64,000 nt of DNA, from positions 141,357,725-141,421,724 of the forward strand of contig CM037588.1 in the NCBI GenBank assembly GCA_021018995.1, in the 5' to 3' direction. The stretch comes from Chloranthus sessilifolius. Taxonomy: Eukaryota; Streptophyta; Magnoliopsida; Chloranthales; Chloranthaceae. The notes beneath the pieces were generated by a model that saw only the letters and a program-made list of their open reading frames with translations, searched no databases and was not told the DNA's origin. The number at the start of each line of letters is the position of its first letter. The first letter of the stretch is position 1. The position numbers and the translations under genes were made by a program. Below are positions 24,359 through 36,300 of this stretch, piece after piece.

Positions 24359-25084
24359 TCACATGTCTTGAGGTGAAAACATGTCCTGTGGTGAGGTCCA
24401 AACAACGATATCCTTAGAGATTTGACAATATTCGATGAAGACGCAAAGCTTGGACCTTGGGGATAATTTATTTGGAGCATATGGGCGAAGCCAGGGAAAG
24501 CAGGCGCAACCAAAGGACTTAAGCAATGTGAAATCTGTTGGGGTGGGAAAAAGTCTCTCATAAGGTGTGTGAAATTGGATGGCAGCATTGGGAAGCCGAT
24601 TGATTAGGAAAACTGATGTTAGAAGTGCATCAAGCAAATAAGAGGATGGCATCGCAACATGATGAAGGATAGCAATGGTAGTCTCAATGAGGTGCCTATG
24701 CTTCCTTTCGGCAACTTCGTTTTGCTTCGGAGTGTGTGGGCAGGTCCGTTGATACAAGATCCCATGGTTTGAAAGAAATTGACCCATTTTTTTATTGACA
24801 AATTCATCACCATTGTCGGTGCGAAATGTCTTAATGGTACTAGACAATTGGTTTTCAATCAGTGACTTGAATAGGGTAAATTTTTTAAACACTTCAGATT
24901 TCTTGCTCAGTGGAAACAGCCATGAAAATCTGATATAATCATCAACAAAAATTAAATAACGATATCCATGAAAGGACGAAATCGGAGACGGATCCCAAAC
25001 ATCAGCGTGTATTAATTCCAAAGGACGATTTACATTCGAACAGACAATGAAAATGGTAATCAATGTGATTTCGCTACATTGCAT
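24359..25084 (-). mobile_element. copia integrase core
   Basis: Integrase core motifs: ELIHADVWDPSP, RYLIFVDDYIRFSW, FRTDNGDEF, HGILYQRTCPHTPKQNEVAE. Typical Ty1/copia DDE integrase. Fossil. Confidence 0.93.
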
Positions 25085-25182
25085 GGTTCATAGACAAAAT
25101 TAAAGGTACTAGAACAAGACACATTATACTTCCTAACTAAGACATTAAGGACATTTACAGATGGATGACCTAATTTGTGATG

Positions 25183-25800
25183 CTAAAGAGAAGCTGATGA
25201 TGGTGCACAAAGGAGCGCAGTAGACATTAACTGAGGTGGAATAGGATACAGACCTGCTCTACATGGGCCCTTGAGGATGATTCGGTTCAATGCTTTGTCT
25301 TGAATCATGAAGCCATGAGAATCAAAAGTGAGGGAACAATGATTGTCTCGTGCAAGTTTATGAACAGATAGAAGTTTGTGTGAAATAGAAGGAACATGAA
25401 GAACATTAGATAGAGTAAGACTTGAAGAAGAAGTGGGAATACTACCAGCTCCAATATTGTGAATGGGTAAAGAATTATCATTGCCAACTACAACCTTATT
25501 AGTCCCAGAGTATCCACCGTGGATGGACAGGTTCGAGAGATCATTGGTGATTTGATTGCTGGCACCGCTATCCACGTACCAATTTGAATTAGCCATTGAA
25601 GATGTTTCAGCAACATAGGCTTGAGATTGGGGCTGCGGCGGAGCACCTTGGTAGTTTAGATCAAGTCTGTACCAATATTCATGAGCATTGTGGTTCCATC
25701 GACCACAAATCTGACAATGAAGGCGAGAATGCATATGAGCTCGACCACGTCCGCGACCTCTGGGAGAGAACTGACAATAATCACGGCCATTTCCACGCAT
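25183..25800 (-). mobile_element. copia zinc knuckle and aspartic protease
   Basis: CQICGRWNHNAHEYWYR is a gag knuckle-like region; WYVDSGASNQITNDLSNL is the copia protease active site. Fossil. Confidence 0.9.
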
Positions 25801-25836
25801 GGCGGCATTGTATCGGCCACCATGTTGACCACCAGG

Positions 25837-26640
25837 TCAACCACCACGATTGTTAGAATATTGTTGTGAATTTGGTGGGTGGTTGGCATTGTAACGTCCA
25901 CCGGTGGAGGAGCCGCCTCGGCGAGTGGCATTGAAGGCCATAGAAATTTCAGATCCAGCCGATGCAGAGGATTCTAAGGCAAGATTGACCTCCTCAGAGC
26001 TGAGAACAGAGTTCAACTCAAGTGGCCTAATAGGTTCAGATCTGGTGCGAATAGAGCATTTGAAGGAGGAGCAATCAACTTGCAATCCATGGAGTGTGAA
26101 GTACACCACATCCTCGTCAGGGAGAGGGGCCCCGGATGCTACTAGCTTGTCGGAGTGTTCTTTGATTTGAGGAAGATACTTCTCCATTGAAAGAGCTCCT
26201 TTCTAAATGCTATAGAGCTTAGTTTTGATCTCATGGATATGAGATCTAGAGAGGGAGGAGAGCCTCGGAGATAGGGCTTCAACAATGTCTGAGATGTGGT
26301 TTAATCCAATGGTGTATGGAAGAATTTCAGAGGAAATAGTGGCTGTGATGCAACTGATCAGATGGTTGTCTATCGAGACCCAAAGATTGTAGGCAGGATT
26401 GGGGATCAATTTCCCATCGGACTCGATCGGATCCGGATTAGGGCAGGGAATAGATCCATTAACATACCATAGTAGTTGATTGGCTTTGAGGACATTATGA
26501 AGTTGGGTGCTCCAAGTGACGAAATTAGAGTCGTTCAAACAAACTATGATGAGAGCAGAGATATTAGAGATAAAGAAAAGGAGACTATGGGGTAGATCAG
26601 AGGGTGGGTAATAAGAAGAAGATGATGCCATTTGGATCAA
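25837..26640 (-). mobile_element. copia gag (UBN2-type) remains
   Basis: Begins around MASSSSYYPPSDLP; contains NDSNFVTWSTQLHNVLKANQ and LWVSIDNHLISCITATIS, typical of Ty1/copia gag. Fossil, in at least two pieces. Confidence 0.87.
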
Positions 26641-26692
26641 AGGAAGCTCTGTGCGGTAGTTCACATAGGTCATAAAAGAGCGTAGGCGATGT

Positions 26693-26705
26693 GGCTCTGA
26701 TACCA
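26693..26705 (-). other. copia primer binding site (initiator tRNA-Met)
   Basis: Minus strand TGGTATCAGAGCC directly follows the 5' LTR, the standard sequence complementary to the 3' end of initiator tRNA-Met. Confidence 0.9.
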
Positions 26706-26912
26706 TGACAAATAATAAAACATAAGCAAATGAGAAGAAGAGCAGGCTTTCCCAACTAGGTAAAGCCAAAGACTATATATAAGGGATCAAGAATGTTCTA
26801 GGTCCAATGACCGGTTACAGTAGGTTACAACAAAAGGGAAAATAAAAGTTGCTTACATGGCATATTTGTTATGAGCTATTATTAGGAGTATCATCCTGAG
26901 CATTGATAATAC
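26706..26912 (-). repeat. copia 5' LTR
   Basis: Matches 7469-7675 with ~19 differences; TATCC at 26913-26917 repeats the left flank. Confidence 0.88.
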
Positions 26913-26917
26913 TATCC

Positions 26918-26992
26918 ATCTTTTGAAAATTGGGATGAAAAATAATCTCCATCATCTGATTCAAAGTTATCAATGGGTTTCAACATGGGTGA
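26918..26992. mobile_element. MITE family M1, right part (split by copia)
   Basis: AAAAATAATCTCCATCATC, ATTCAAAG and CAATGGG are the inverse of the left arm at 7195-7240 and nearly identical to the right end of the intact copy near 44.75 kb. Confidence 0.7.
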
Positions 26993-27134
26993 GAACTCAG
27001 AGATTCCGTGGATAAATTTAAAGGTACTCGTTGATTAATGGGTGTGAACGGCAAAACCGTCACAATAGTTAAGAGCTGACTTCCAAGGGTTAGACCTTCA
27101 TTGGCAAAGATTCGCTAAGGGATGTATATCGGCA

Positions 27135-27390
27135 TAACTGTCGACACAAATCAAATATATTGGATACCTATCAACTAAATCGGTAAATACTCAAGCATTG
27201 TTTTTTAAAATATTAAAGAAATATATATAAATTCTAAAATAATAAAAAGTTTATACAATGGGCATTTTTGGTATTATATCCAATTCATATCGGATACATG
27301 ATGGCCTATATGGACCGATATTTGACAACTTTGACCCGATATTTCACCCTATATCATTTTGACGGTATATATCTTATCGGAAGGGGCTAG
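27135..27390. repeat. GATACGTATC-family repeat, left part
   Basis: ATATCGG/CCGATAT inverted pairs (GGACCGATATTTGAC, ATCGGATACATG). Continues at 28019-28082 after the hAT-like insertion and ends TATTTAGAACCATG, the inverse of the family's CATGGTTTTAAATA start. Confidence 0.6.
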
Positions 27391-27719
27391 GGGTGTATTC
27401 GGTCCGGTTTGGTCGATTTTAGAGCAAAATCACAAACCAAACGGGTCCTAATCGGTTTAAAGTTTTTGAAACCAAACCAAACCGTCCCACTCTTAAACCA
27501 AACCAACCCGATTAGATTCGGTTCGGTTTGGTTCGGTCAGTTTTGATTTTCCTATAAATTCTACTTGCACATCAAAATTTTCTCAACTTCTCAGCCGATT
27601 TTTCTATAAGTTTTACTTTACTGCTTTAGGATTTAGGAATAGGCTAAAGACAAGGGTAGGATTTTATATAAAAATATGCATTTTACTTAAACGCCCTTTA
27701 AAATTAATCAAAACCCCCG

Positions 27720-27817
<98 letters not shown>

Positions 27818-28018
27818 ATTACTTACAAACTACATTCGGTTTGGTTTGGTCGGTTTCGGCTTGGGAGGAAGTTTTGGAACTAGAATCAAACCAAACTTTT
27901 CGATTTTCCTTTTTTCCAAACCAAACCCAAACCGGTACCTGTCCAAACAGGACTAAACCTGGAGGTTCAGTTCGGTTCAACCAGTTTAGTTGATTTGGTC
28001 CAAAAAATGCACAGCCCT
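27391..28018. mobile_element. hAT-like non-autonomous element with AT/GT microsatellite
   Basis: Starts TAGGGGTGTATTCGG and ends ATGCACAGCCCT, the inverse-type end of hAT-like plant elements (AGGGCTGTGCAT). Inside are inverted GGTTTGGTCGG / CCAAACCAAACC blocks around a long AT-GT repeat. The 8-bp flanks are only partly alike, so the superfamily is tentative. Inserted in the GATACGTATC repeat. Confidence 0.55.
27723..27812. repeat. (AT)16(GT)29 compound microsatellite
   Basis: AT run 27723-27754 followed directly by GT run 27755-27812. Confidence 0.95.
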
Positions 28019-28082
28019 TGGTGGGGCCCTAACCCAATACATATCGGTTGATATATATCATGAATATTTAGAACCATGTTCA

Positions 28083-28751
28083 GGAGCTTGGAATTACTCA
28101 AATTCTAAGCATTTTCCTCAGAAAATACTTTTTCTAAGGCCTCTTTTGAGTGATTTTGAGTTTTCCTCAGAAAATCTTAGAATCTTGCAGATTTTGAGCT
28201 TAATTGGATTCCTGACTTTTCTAGAATGTGTTCTTGAGTTATTCAGATTCTTAATTATTTATGATTTTTTCTAGAAAAACCCATATTCTTGTATACTTGA
28301 GTTTCACTTTCCTAATTTTAGAGCTATATATTGCCTTTAATTTTATGAGCTCGAAATCTGAGCATTTCTGTGTGTTTCGCTCAGAAATTATTCTACCACT
28401 TTCACTTGAAAAAGCTCAAGAAACACAAATTCCGAGGAAAACTATTAAACATAAAAAAATCATCATATTGCTCACTTTCCTGATTGTCATCTCCTTTAAA
28501 CTCATATTCGTGTGTTCTTGTATGTTTTGGGCTTTCATCAGTTACAAAGACTAATTCTTGGTTTGCAAATACATTTATCTTAAAGATGTGGGGCCTTGTA
28601 TAAGAGAAGTATGCTTGTAAAAGTCAGAATCGGCATGATTCTTAGTAAAAAGCTCGGACGACCTCCTGTCGCTTTCGCTCAGAAACTCTAAGATGGTGGA
28701 CTCGCGAACACAATTTGCTGGGAATGGCTTAGATAATCCAACAATCGCTAA
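28083..28751. other. No gene seen
   Basis: AT-rich sequence with short open frames rich in Phe/Ile/Leu but no family motif, and no repeat structure I can name. CCTCAGAAAAT recurs twice (28110-28170). Confidence 0.5.
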
Positions 28752-28760
28752 TATTTTTAG

Positions 28761-29020
28761 GGGCACTTTAGAAAACGATGCCTCAAAAAAAACTTTTTAG
28801 CAAAAAAGACCCGACCTCAAACATTTTAGCAAAACGGTATTTTCACTGATTTTGGAACTTTAGAAAACCGTGAAAACACATTTATTTTAAAAAAAAAATA
28901 GTGCTTTCATGGTCTTCTGAAGTTCCAAAATCCGTGCAAGCACGATTTTTCTAAAACGTTTGAGGTCGGGTGTTTTTTGCTAAAAAGTTTGTTTTTAAGG
29001 CATGTTTCTCTAATTATCCG
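28761..29020. mobile_element. Foldback MITE, Mutator-type
   Basis: Arms of ~85 bp share AAACTTTTTAGCAAAAAA and CCCGACCTCAAAC (inverse on the right: GTTTGAGGTCGGG, TTTTTTGCTAAAAAGTTT). Flanks TATTTTTAG (28752-28760) and TATTTTTGG (29021-29029) match at 8 of 9 positions, fitting a 9-bp Mutator-type duplication. Confidence 0.75.
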
Positions 29021-29114
29021 TATTTTTGGTTCTAGGCTCTAGGCCTAAGAGTTTTTCGAACTTTTCTCAAGTTCGAGAGTTTTGGTGAGATTGACCCAAA
29101 ATCGTTTACTTTTA

Positions 29115-31212
29115 GGCCCTGTTTGATAGCAATGATACTCCAAAGAGGAAATGAAATTAATTTCTTAGTTGATTTCCTGGGAAATGATTTCCTATAAAAA
29201 TAGATTTTCCACTGTTTGATTAGTATGTTTGAGAAATGAATTTCATTGGAAATTGATTTCTCTTGTTTGATTAGTATCTTTAAAAATGAATTTTTAAGTT
29301 TTGATCATTTATTATTAAAATCATAATTCAAGTAAAATATTAACCAATAATTTTTTTAATGATATTCCATTAGGTTACAAATTAATACCATAGTAATCAC
29401 TATTTATTATTAAGTTACATAAATCAGAGTTTAAAGCTCAAACTCAAAGAAAAAGTCAAACTTTGATCAAACTTAAAATTTTGATAAAAAACTATGAAAA
29501 GTTAAATAACAAAGTTGTAGATGCTAGTATCTAATGTAAGTTTATACGTTGAAATGGAATTAATTTTTTATAAAAGTTAAACTTTGACCAAAAGAAAATT
29601 TTGCAATGTACCAGCAAGTTATAAAAGTCTAACTGCAAATTAATATAATAGTATTCATATACATCGTTAGGTTATGCTAGTCAAAATTTGATCAAATATC
29701 TACTTTTAATAAAAGTCTAACTTTGATCAAACATAAAACTTTGATTAATAAAATTTTTTAAGATTAAAGTACAAAGTTATATAGTAAATACTAGTATGTA
29801 CTATAAGGTTACATGTTAAAACAAAGTTCAATTTTCAAACTTTAAAGAAAATATAATTTTTTTTTTAAAGTCAAACTTTGACCAAAATTTTTAACTTTAT
29901 CCAATAAAAAATTCGACAATCTACCATCAACCTACAAATTAATATAACAGTATTCGTATCCATCGTTAGGTTACACTAGTAAAAAATTTGATTAAATATC
30001 AACTTTAAAAAAGTCAAACTTTGACCAAATGTAAAAAAAATAAAATAATATTTGCTAATATGCTATAAAGTAATAAATTAAAAAAAAAATAATCTCATTG
30101 GGAATACACAAGTTCAAAAAAATCAAATTGTATTAAAAAGTCAAAGTTTGACCAAATATCAAACTTTAATCGATAAAAATTTATATTACCAAAATATAAA
30201 TAACAACAGTAATAATCACTATCTATTGTCAAGATACACTCCTCAAATTTTGACTAATAAAAGTCAAACTTTGATCAATAAAAATGAGGCAATGTATTTT
30301 CAAGTTATAAATTAAAATAATGATAGATATTTTTACTTATAATATGTTACTAATAGAAATTTATAACATTTTATAGAAAATCAAACTTTAACCAAAAGTC
30401 AAACTTTGACCAAGAAAAAATTGAACTGATACAACATAAATTTATGTAGTAGTAGCCTCTATCTATAAGCAGGTTTTAAGTTTGACTAAAATAATTTTTT
30501 GTGTAAAAGTCAAAGTTTGACCTAAAAGTTAAAGTTGACCAAAAGTCAAAGTTTGACTAGTACAATTGAGAATCTAGTATCCAATTATACATCAACGCGG
30601 CAGTATTCTTTTTTCGCCATCAAATTATTGGAGTCAGTTTAATAAAAGTAAAATTTTATTTAAAAGTCAAAGTTGGACCTTAAAATCAACCTTTGACCCT
30701 CTAAAAATTTGATAATATATTACTAACTTACAACTTATTATCATATTTCAGTAGTCAAAGTTTGATTAAAAGTCAAAACTTTATATAACTTATAAATTCA
30801 ATTAAAGTTTGATTAAATTCAAACTTTGACGAAAGTCAAATATTAGCTGAAAAGAGTATGATGTAGATAATGTGGTGATCAAAGTGATCGTGCGGGTATG
30901 ATGGTCATAGAAATTGAAGTTACTCTTTAATAGTCAGAAAATAATTTTTTTTTTGCTTTTAGGTTTTTTACAAGTAACTTTAGATTTGCAATAACAAAAA
31001 ATTATTAGTTTGTTAGTAGGAAACTCAATTTCCGCCACTTAAAAGGTTAAAATGATTTCCTCCTAAAATGATTTGGTACATGAAAATTCAATTTACATGC
31101 GGGACAATTTAATTTCATTTCCATCTCCTTAAATAGCTATCAAACAACAACAATTGGAAACTAAATTTCATTTTCACAATGAAATTATATTTCCATGTTA
31201 TCAAACACGGCC
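29115..31212. mobile_element. PIF/Harbinger-like non-autonomous element rich in GTCAAAGTTTGAC palindromes
   Basis: The ends GGCCCTGTTTGATAGCA and (inverse) GGCCGTGTTTGATAACA match at 15 of 17 positions, flanked by TTA on both sides (29112-29114, 31213-31215), the classic Harbinger/Tourist duplication. The 2.1 kb interior has no transposase but 25 or more GTCAAA(G/C)TTTGAC-like palindromes (29445-30845). Subterminal blocks carry AATGAAATT/AATTTCATT pairs. Confidence 0.75.
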
Positions 31213-31215
31213 TTA

Positions 31216-32129
31216 GAGGGTCCAAAGCTTTATGTTTTGAGAACATACAACCTTAAAGCTTGGTGTTTTAAGGATAAGCTTTATTTCATTTTGCTTAGAA
31301 ATATTCAGAATCCGAGTGAAGGATCATACAACCTTATCCTTAAGTAATATATAACTCACGCCTCACATGAGTGGCAACGGCTAATTGACAACGTCTCTCT
31401 CTCTCTGTCTCTCTCTCCTCGCTTTCAATACAAAAACCATTAAATTGCTTATTTTGCAGCAACCAGGTGTGCACTTCCTCTGTAAATTTTTGTTAATTTA
31501 TTTTCCGTTTGCCCAATTCGACTGTAGTTGAAAGGATCTGATGGGGAGGGGCTGTGAATCCAAGTCACTCGAGGATATTATTTTGATTTCATACCCCCAT
31601 AATTGGACTCACTATTGTCAGTCATTTTCAATTTTATTGGTTGTTTAATGATTTTTATGTAAGTTATTTTCATAAAGTTAATGGTTAGAGCCAAAGTTAC
31701 ATAAATTAACAAAGCTAATGACAGTTTAATGATTTTATTAAAAAAGTTATTTTTATTTTATTTTTACGATAAAAAAGGTGAATTAGATTTTAAGAAGAAA
31801 CAAAATACACCGATCCTGCTGCCAGAGAGAAACTTACAGGACACCAACCAATCAAGTACAAAAAGAATAAATAAACGCAATAAGGACGGAAACAGAGGAA
31901 AACATAGCAAAACAAAAGAGAACTATCCCGGATCAATAATCTCCAGCAAGTCATGCAATAGGTCGGTAGGTCGGGAATGAATCGGCAAGGGGAAATGTTG
32001 GAATAACCCGACAAAATCGGTAAAAAAGTCTAGAAATCAGAGAAAATTCAGGAATTATTAAAAAATTATAAAAATATATTAGTAAATTCTAGACCAGTAT
32101 TTATACATTTAAGCTATAAAATTGAAATA
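31216..32129. other. No gene seen
   Basis: Contains a short CT-rich run (31394-31418) and AT-rich unique sequence. Open frames at 31729-31980 are Lys/Asn-rich products of base composition without a recognisable domain. Confidence 0.5.
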
Positions 32130-32835
32130 TATCATCTAGGGAAACTTGCATTTTCGTCCCTATAAGTTTGGTTATTTATAAAAATGGCTCTATAATTTGA
32201 AACTGTGCAAAATAGGCCAGTTCCAAGCCAATCCGTTTTTACGTTAGTATCCATCTGTTTTTCATTATATATATATGTTTATTTTTATTTTATTTATATT
32301 TTTGTCACTTTTTTCAGTTTTGACTACAATAGCGTCCGCTATCTTACAATTGCGGGTTACTGTTCTTCTAATACTGTGCGCTATTTTATGATAGCGGATG
32401 ATAACATATGATAGGTAATTTATTTTAATTGTATATATAGTACGAAATCACTGTAAAATTATTAGTTGGTGATCTACCAAAAATATAAGAACGCGAGACA
32501 TTAACCAAATTTTTTTTAAAAAAAATTGCTACCATACCGCTATCTAATGACGGCATTAGACGGTAATCTATTTTAATTGCGTACATAGAATGAAATAACT
32601 GTAAAAAAATATATATATTCGCTAACATACCGCTATGATAGCGGTATGTTATCGATCGCTATGTTAAAATAACGGTATGTTAACAGATTTTTTAATTTTT
32701 TTTTTTTTTTTGTTACTTATGTCTTTGGTTCATATATTTTTTATAGATCACTAATTAATAAAGGTCGCTATTTTAAGATAGCGACACGACATTAGATGAT
32801 AATCTATTTTAATTGTGTATATGGTAAAAAAAAAA

Positions 32836-33365
32836 TTGTCGCTATTTGAAGATAACGATCGCCATCTTAAGTTAGCAGTCCGCTATCTTAAGATAGCGAC
32901 TGCCAACTTAAGATAGGGGTCGCTATCTTAAAATGGCGGTCGCTATCTTAAGATAGCGGTGTGTTTGTGCTCGCTATCTTAAGATAACGGTATGTTAGAG
33001 GATTTTTAAAATATTTATTTATTTTTTATTTTTTATTACTTATGTCTTTCGTTCTTATATTTTTTACAGATTATTAACTAATAAAGGTCACTATTTTAAG
33101 ATAGCGACACGACATTAAATGATAATCTATTTTAGTTGTGTACATGGTAAAAAAAAAAATTACCACCATCTTAAGTTAGCGTTCCGCTATGTTAAGATAG
33201 CGACCACCAACTTAAGACAGCGGTCGCTATTTTAAAATGGTAGTCGCTATCTTAAGATAGCGGTATGTTAGCGATTGCTATCTTAAGATAACCGACACAA
33301 CATTAAATGATAATCTATTTTAATTGTGTATATGGTAAAAAAAATTTGTCGCTATCTTAAAATGG
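32836..33365. repeat. Array of the 16-bp palindrome GCTATCTTAAGATAGC, left half
   Basis: In 32840-32985 and 33165-33290 the palindrome or close variants (TTAAAATGGC, TTAAGTTAGC) recur with centres ~20 bp apart. The array resumes after the LTR insertion at 36841-37130 and 37245-37300. Confidence 0.88.
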
Positions 33366-33370
33366 CGGTT

Positions 33371-36300
33371 TGTGACGGAGCCAAGACTCGAGCTTGCAGC
33401 ATGGTGCACGTGGCACGACATGTGGTGCTAGGAGGGCACGCGACATGGGGCCAAGTGAGCCCGGCGGCATGGTCGCGTCACATGAGGACGACACTGATGC
33501 AAGATGAGGGTCGAGGTGGGCTAGCGATGCATGAGGTGTTGCGGTATGCCAAACCAATAGGTTTGAGGTTCTCCTGCCATTCTGTCTGAATGACTGTTTT
33601 ACCCTTATATAGGGGAAGGGAGCTGAAACTATTCCCCCACAGGGGCCTTGCGTTTGGCAGGCGCAAGTGTCTCCTAGGCCTGAAAGGGTGGGCCTAGGAC
33701 GTCGACGCAACGATATCGTGTGGAACCCGAGGGAGGTTGATGTATGGCTCCGGACTACGAGTCGCAGTGCATACGGCTGGGCAACCTCGCGTGAGAACTC
33801 CAAGGCGCTGCGTGGGACTCAGTTGAGCACGACAGCATGTGGGCTAAAGATGAACGTGTGCTAGTAATTCGGAACACACACGAAGGCAAGCTGCGTGGGA
33901 CTCAGTTGGGCACGCGAGCGCGAGGCACAAGGCTGTGGGCTTGGTTCGGCAGGCGAGCGAGGTACTAGTGCAGTGCACAGGGTGAAGCTTGAGCAGGCCA
34001 AGTTAGCGCAGCGGTGCAGATTGGCGTGTCGTAAGGGACACGATGAGCTGAATGGTAGGCCGTGAAATAGAGGCAACCATGTTGGGAGGAGTTCCCGTCC
34101 TCTAGGCGGGTGGTATCAGAGCTGATGTGCAGAAAGGGTTGGCTTCGTTGCACGCGGTAGCGAAGCACTGCGCAGGTTGAAAGCGCGTCGAAGGACGCCC
34201 TCGCGATGATTGTTATCAGAAGTAGGCTGACCTAGCGAAGCTTGCATTAGGTGCCGCACGGGACTGAGGTTGCGGAAGTGCGACCCCGTGACATTTTGGT
34301 ATCAGAGACAAGTTCGATCCAGAAGCGATGATGCTATGAGAAAATTGGTGCGAAGGCACGCGATGTGGTGTCAAGAGGGCACGCGACATTCTTGAACAAG
34401 TGGTGCGGAGGCACGCGATGTGGTGTCAAGAGGACACACGACATCCCTGAGCTAGTTAACAGGTGAGGGCCTTGTGACAGCAGAACCAAGTTGACCCGAC
34501 CGGGGTGACAGTGGGGAGCCTGTGGGAAGGTGCGAGCCTAAGAACTAGAAATGTGTTGCTAACAAGCTGGGAGGAGTTGGCGGGGTCAGTTCACTGCTTT
34601 CATGCGTCAACGAGGACGTTGACATTTTATGGAGTGGTGGAGGATGTGACGGGGCCAAGACTCGAGCTTGCAGCATGGTGCACGTGGCACGACATGTGGT
34701 GCTAGGAGGGCACGCGACATGGGGCCAAGTGGGCCAGGCGGCGTGGTCGCGCTGTGAGGACGCGACACGATCGCATGAGGGTACGACGCGGAGCGTCACG
34801 GTCGCGACATAGCCAAGGTGGGCTAGCGATGCATGAGGCGTTGCGGTATGTCAAACCAATAGGTTTGAGGTTCTCCTGCCATTCTGGCTGAATGACTGTT
34901 TTACCCTTATATAGGGGAAGGGAGCTAGAGAGCTATTCCCCCGCACACGGGGCCTTGCGTTGCCAGAGGGGGCGTAAGTGTCTCCTAGGCCTGAAAGGGT
35001 GGGCCTAGGACGTCGACGCAGCGATGTCGTGTGGAACCCGAGGGAGGTTGATGTATGGCTCCGGACTACGCGTCGCGGTGCATACGGCTGGGCAACCTCG
35101 CATGAGAACTCTAAGGCGCTGCGTGGGACTCAGTTGAGCATGACAGCATGTGGGCTAAAGATGAACGTGTGCTAGTAATTAGGAACACACACGAAGGCAA
35201 GCTGCGTGGGACTCAGTTGGGCACGCGAGCGCGAGGCACAAGGCTGTGGGCTTGGTTTGGCAGGCGAGCGAGGTACTAGTGCAAAGGCATGTGGTGAAGC
35301 TTGAGAAAGTGCCAAGTTAGAAGGGTGCAGATTGGCGTGTCGAAAGGGACACAATGAGATGAATGGTAGGTCAGGAAACAGAGGCAACCATGTTGGGAGG
35401 AGTTCTGCCCCTCAGGCGGGTGGTATCGAGTGATGTGCGAAGGGTTGGCTTTGCGCGCGCGGTAGTAAGCACGCAGGTTGAAAGCGCGTCGAAGGACGCC
35501 CGCGCGATGATTGTTATCAGAAGTAGGCTGACCTAGCGAAGCTTGCATTAGGTGCCGCACGGGACTGAGGTTGGGGAAGTGCGACCCCGTGACATTTTGG
35601 TATCAGAGACAAGTTCGATCCAGAAGCGATGATGCTATGAGAAAATTGTGCGAAGGCACGCGATGTGTGGTGTCAAGAGGGCACGCGACATTCTTGAACA
35701 AGTGGTGCGGAGGCACGCGATGTGGTGTCAAGAGGACACACGACATCCCTGAGCTAGTTAACAGGTGAGGGCCTTGTGACAGCAGAACCAAGTTGACCCG
35801 ACCGGGGTGACAGTGGGGAGCCTGTGGGAAGGTGCGAGCCTAAGAACTAGAAATGTGTTGCTAACAAGCTGGGAGGAGTTGGCGGGGTCAGTTCACTGCT
35901 TTCATGCGTCAACGAGGACGTTGACATTTTATGGAGTGGTGGAGGATGTGACGGGGCCAAGACTCGAGCTTGCAGCATGGTGCACGTGGCACGACATGTG
36001 GTGCTAGGAGGGCACGCGACATGGGGCCAAGTGGGCCAGGCGGCGTGGTCGCGCTGTGAGGACGCGACACGATCGCATGAGGGTACGACGCGGAGCGTCA
36101 CGGTCGCGACATAGCCAAGGTGGGCTAGCGATGCATGAGGCGTTGCGGTATGTCAAACCAATAGGTTTGAGGTTCTCCTGCCATTCTGGCTGAATGACTG
36201 TTTTACCCTTATATAGGGGAAGGGAGCTAGAGAGCTATTCCCCACACGGGCCGGCCTGCGTAGGGGCGCAAGTGTCTCCTAGGCCTGAAAGGGTGGGCCT

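Larger units (their letters stand above)
7469..26912 (-). mobile_element. Ty1/copia LTR retrotransposon, fossil, split by a nested Ty3/gypsy element
   Basis: LTRs of ~207 bp lie at 7469-7675 and 26706-26912, flanked by TATCC on both outer sides. The element runs on minus: primer site for initiator tRNA-Met at 26693-26705, then gag, CCHC knuckle, protease, integrase and reverse transcriptase. Reverse transcriptase is interrupted by the 14.7 kb Ty3/gypsy element and resumes at about 8962, followed by RNase H and a polypurine tract next to the left LTR. Order PR-INT-RT-RH defines Ty1/copia. The LTRs differ at ~19 of 207 positions by eye (~9%), so it is several million years old at usual plant rates. 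It is broken, with roughly ten breaks besides the nested insertion. Confidence 0.93.

Noticed and set aside
27757-27993. Open frame starting with repeated Cys-Val
   Set aside because: Translation of the (GT)n repeat inside the hAT-like element.
30888-31212. Harbinger-like element assigned instead to hAT because of GGCC...GTTTGATA ends
   Set aside because: TTA directly flanks both ends while no 8-bp duplication is visible, so PIF/Harbinger fits better.
32205-32411. Open frames rich in Tyr/Phe in the Mutator-type element
   Set aside because: AT-rich translation of non-coding element sequence; no transposase similarity.
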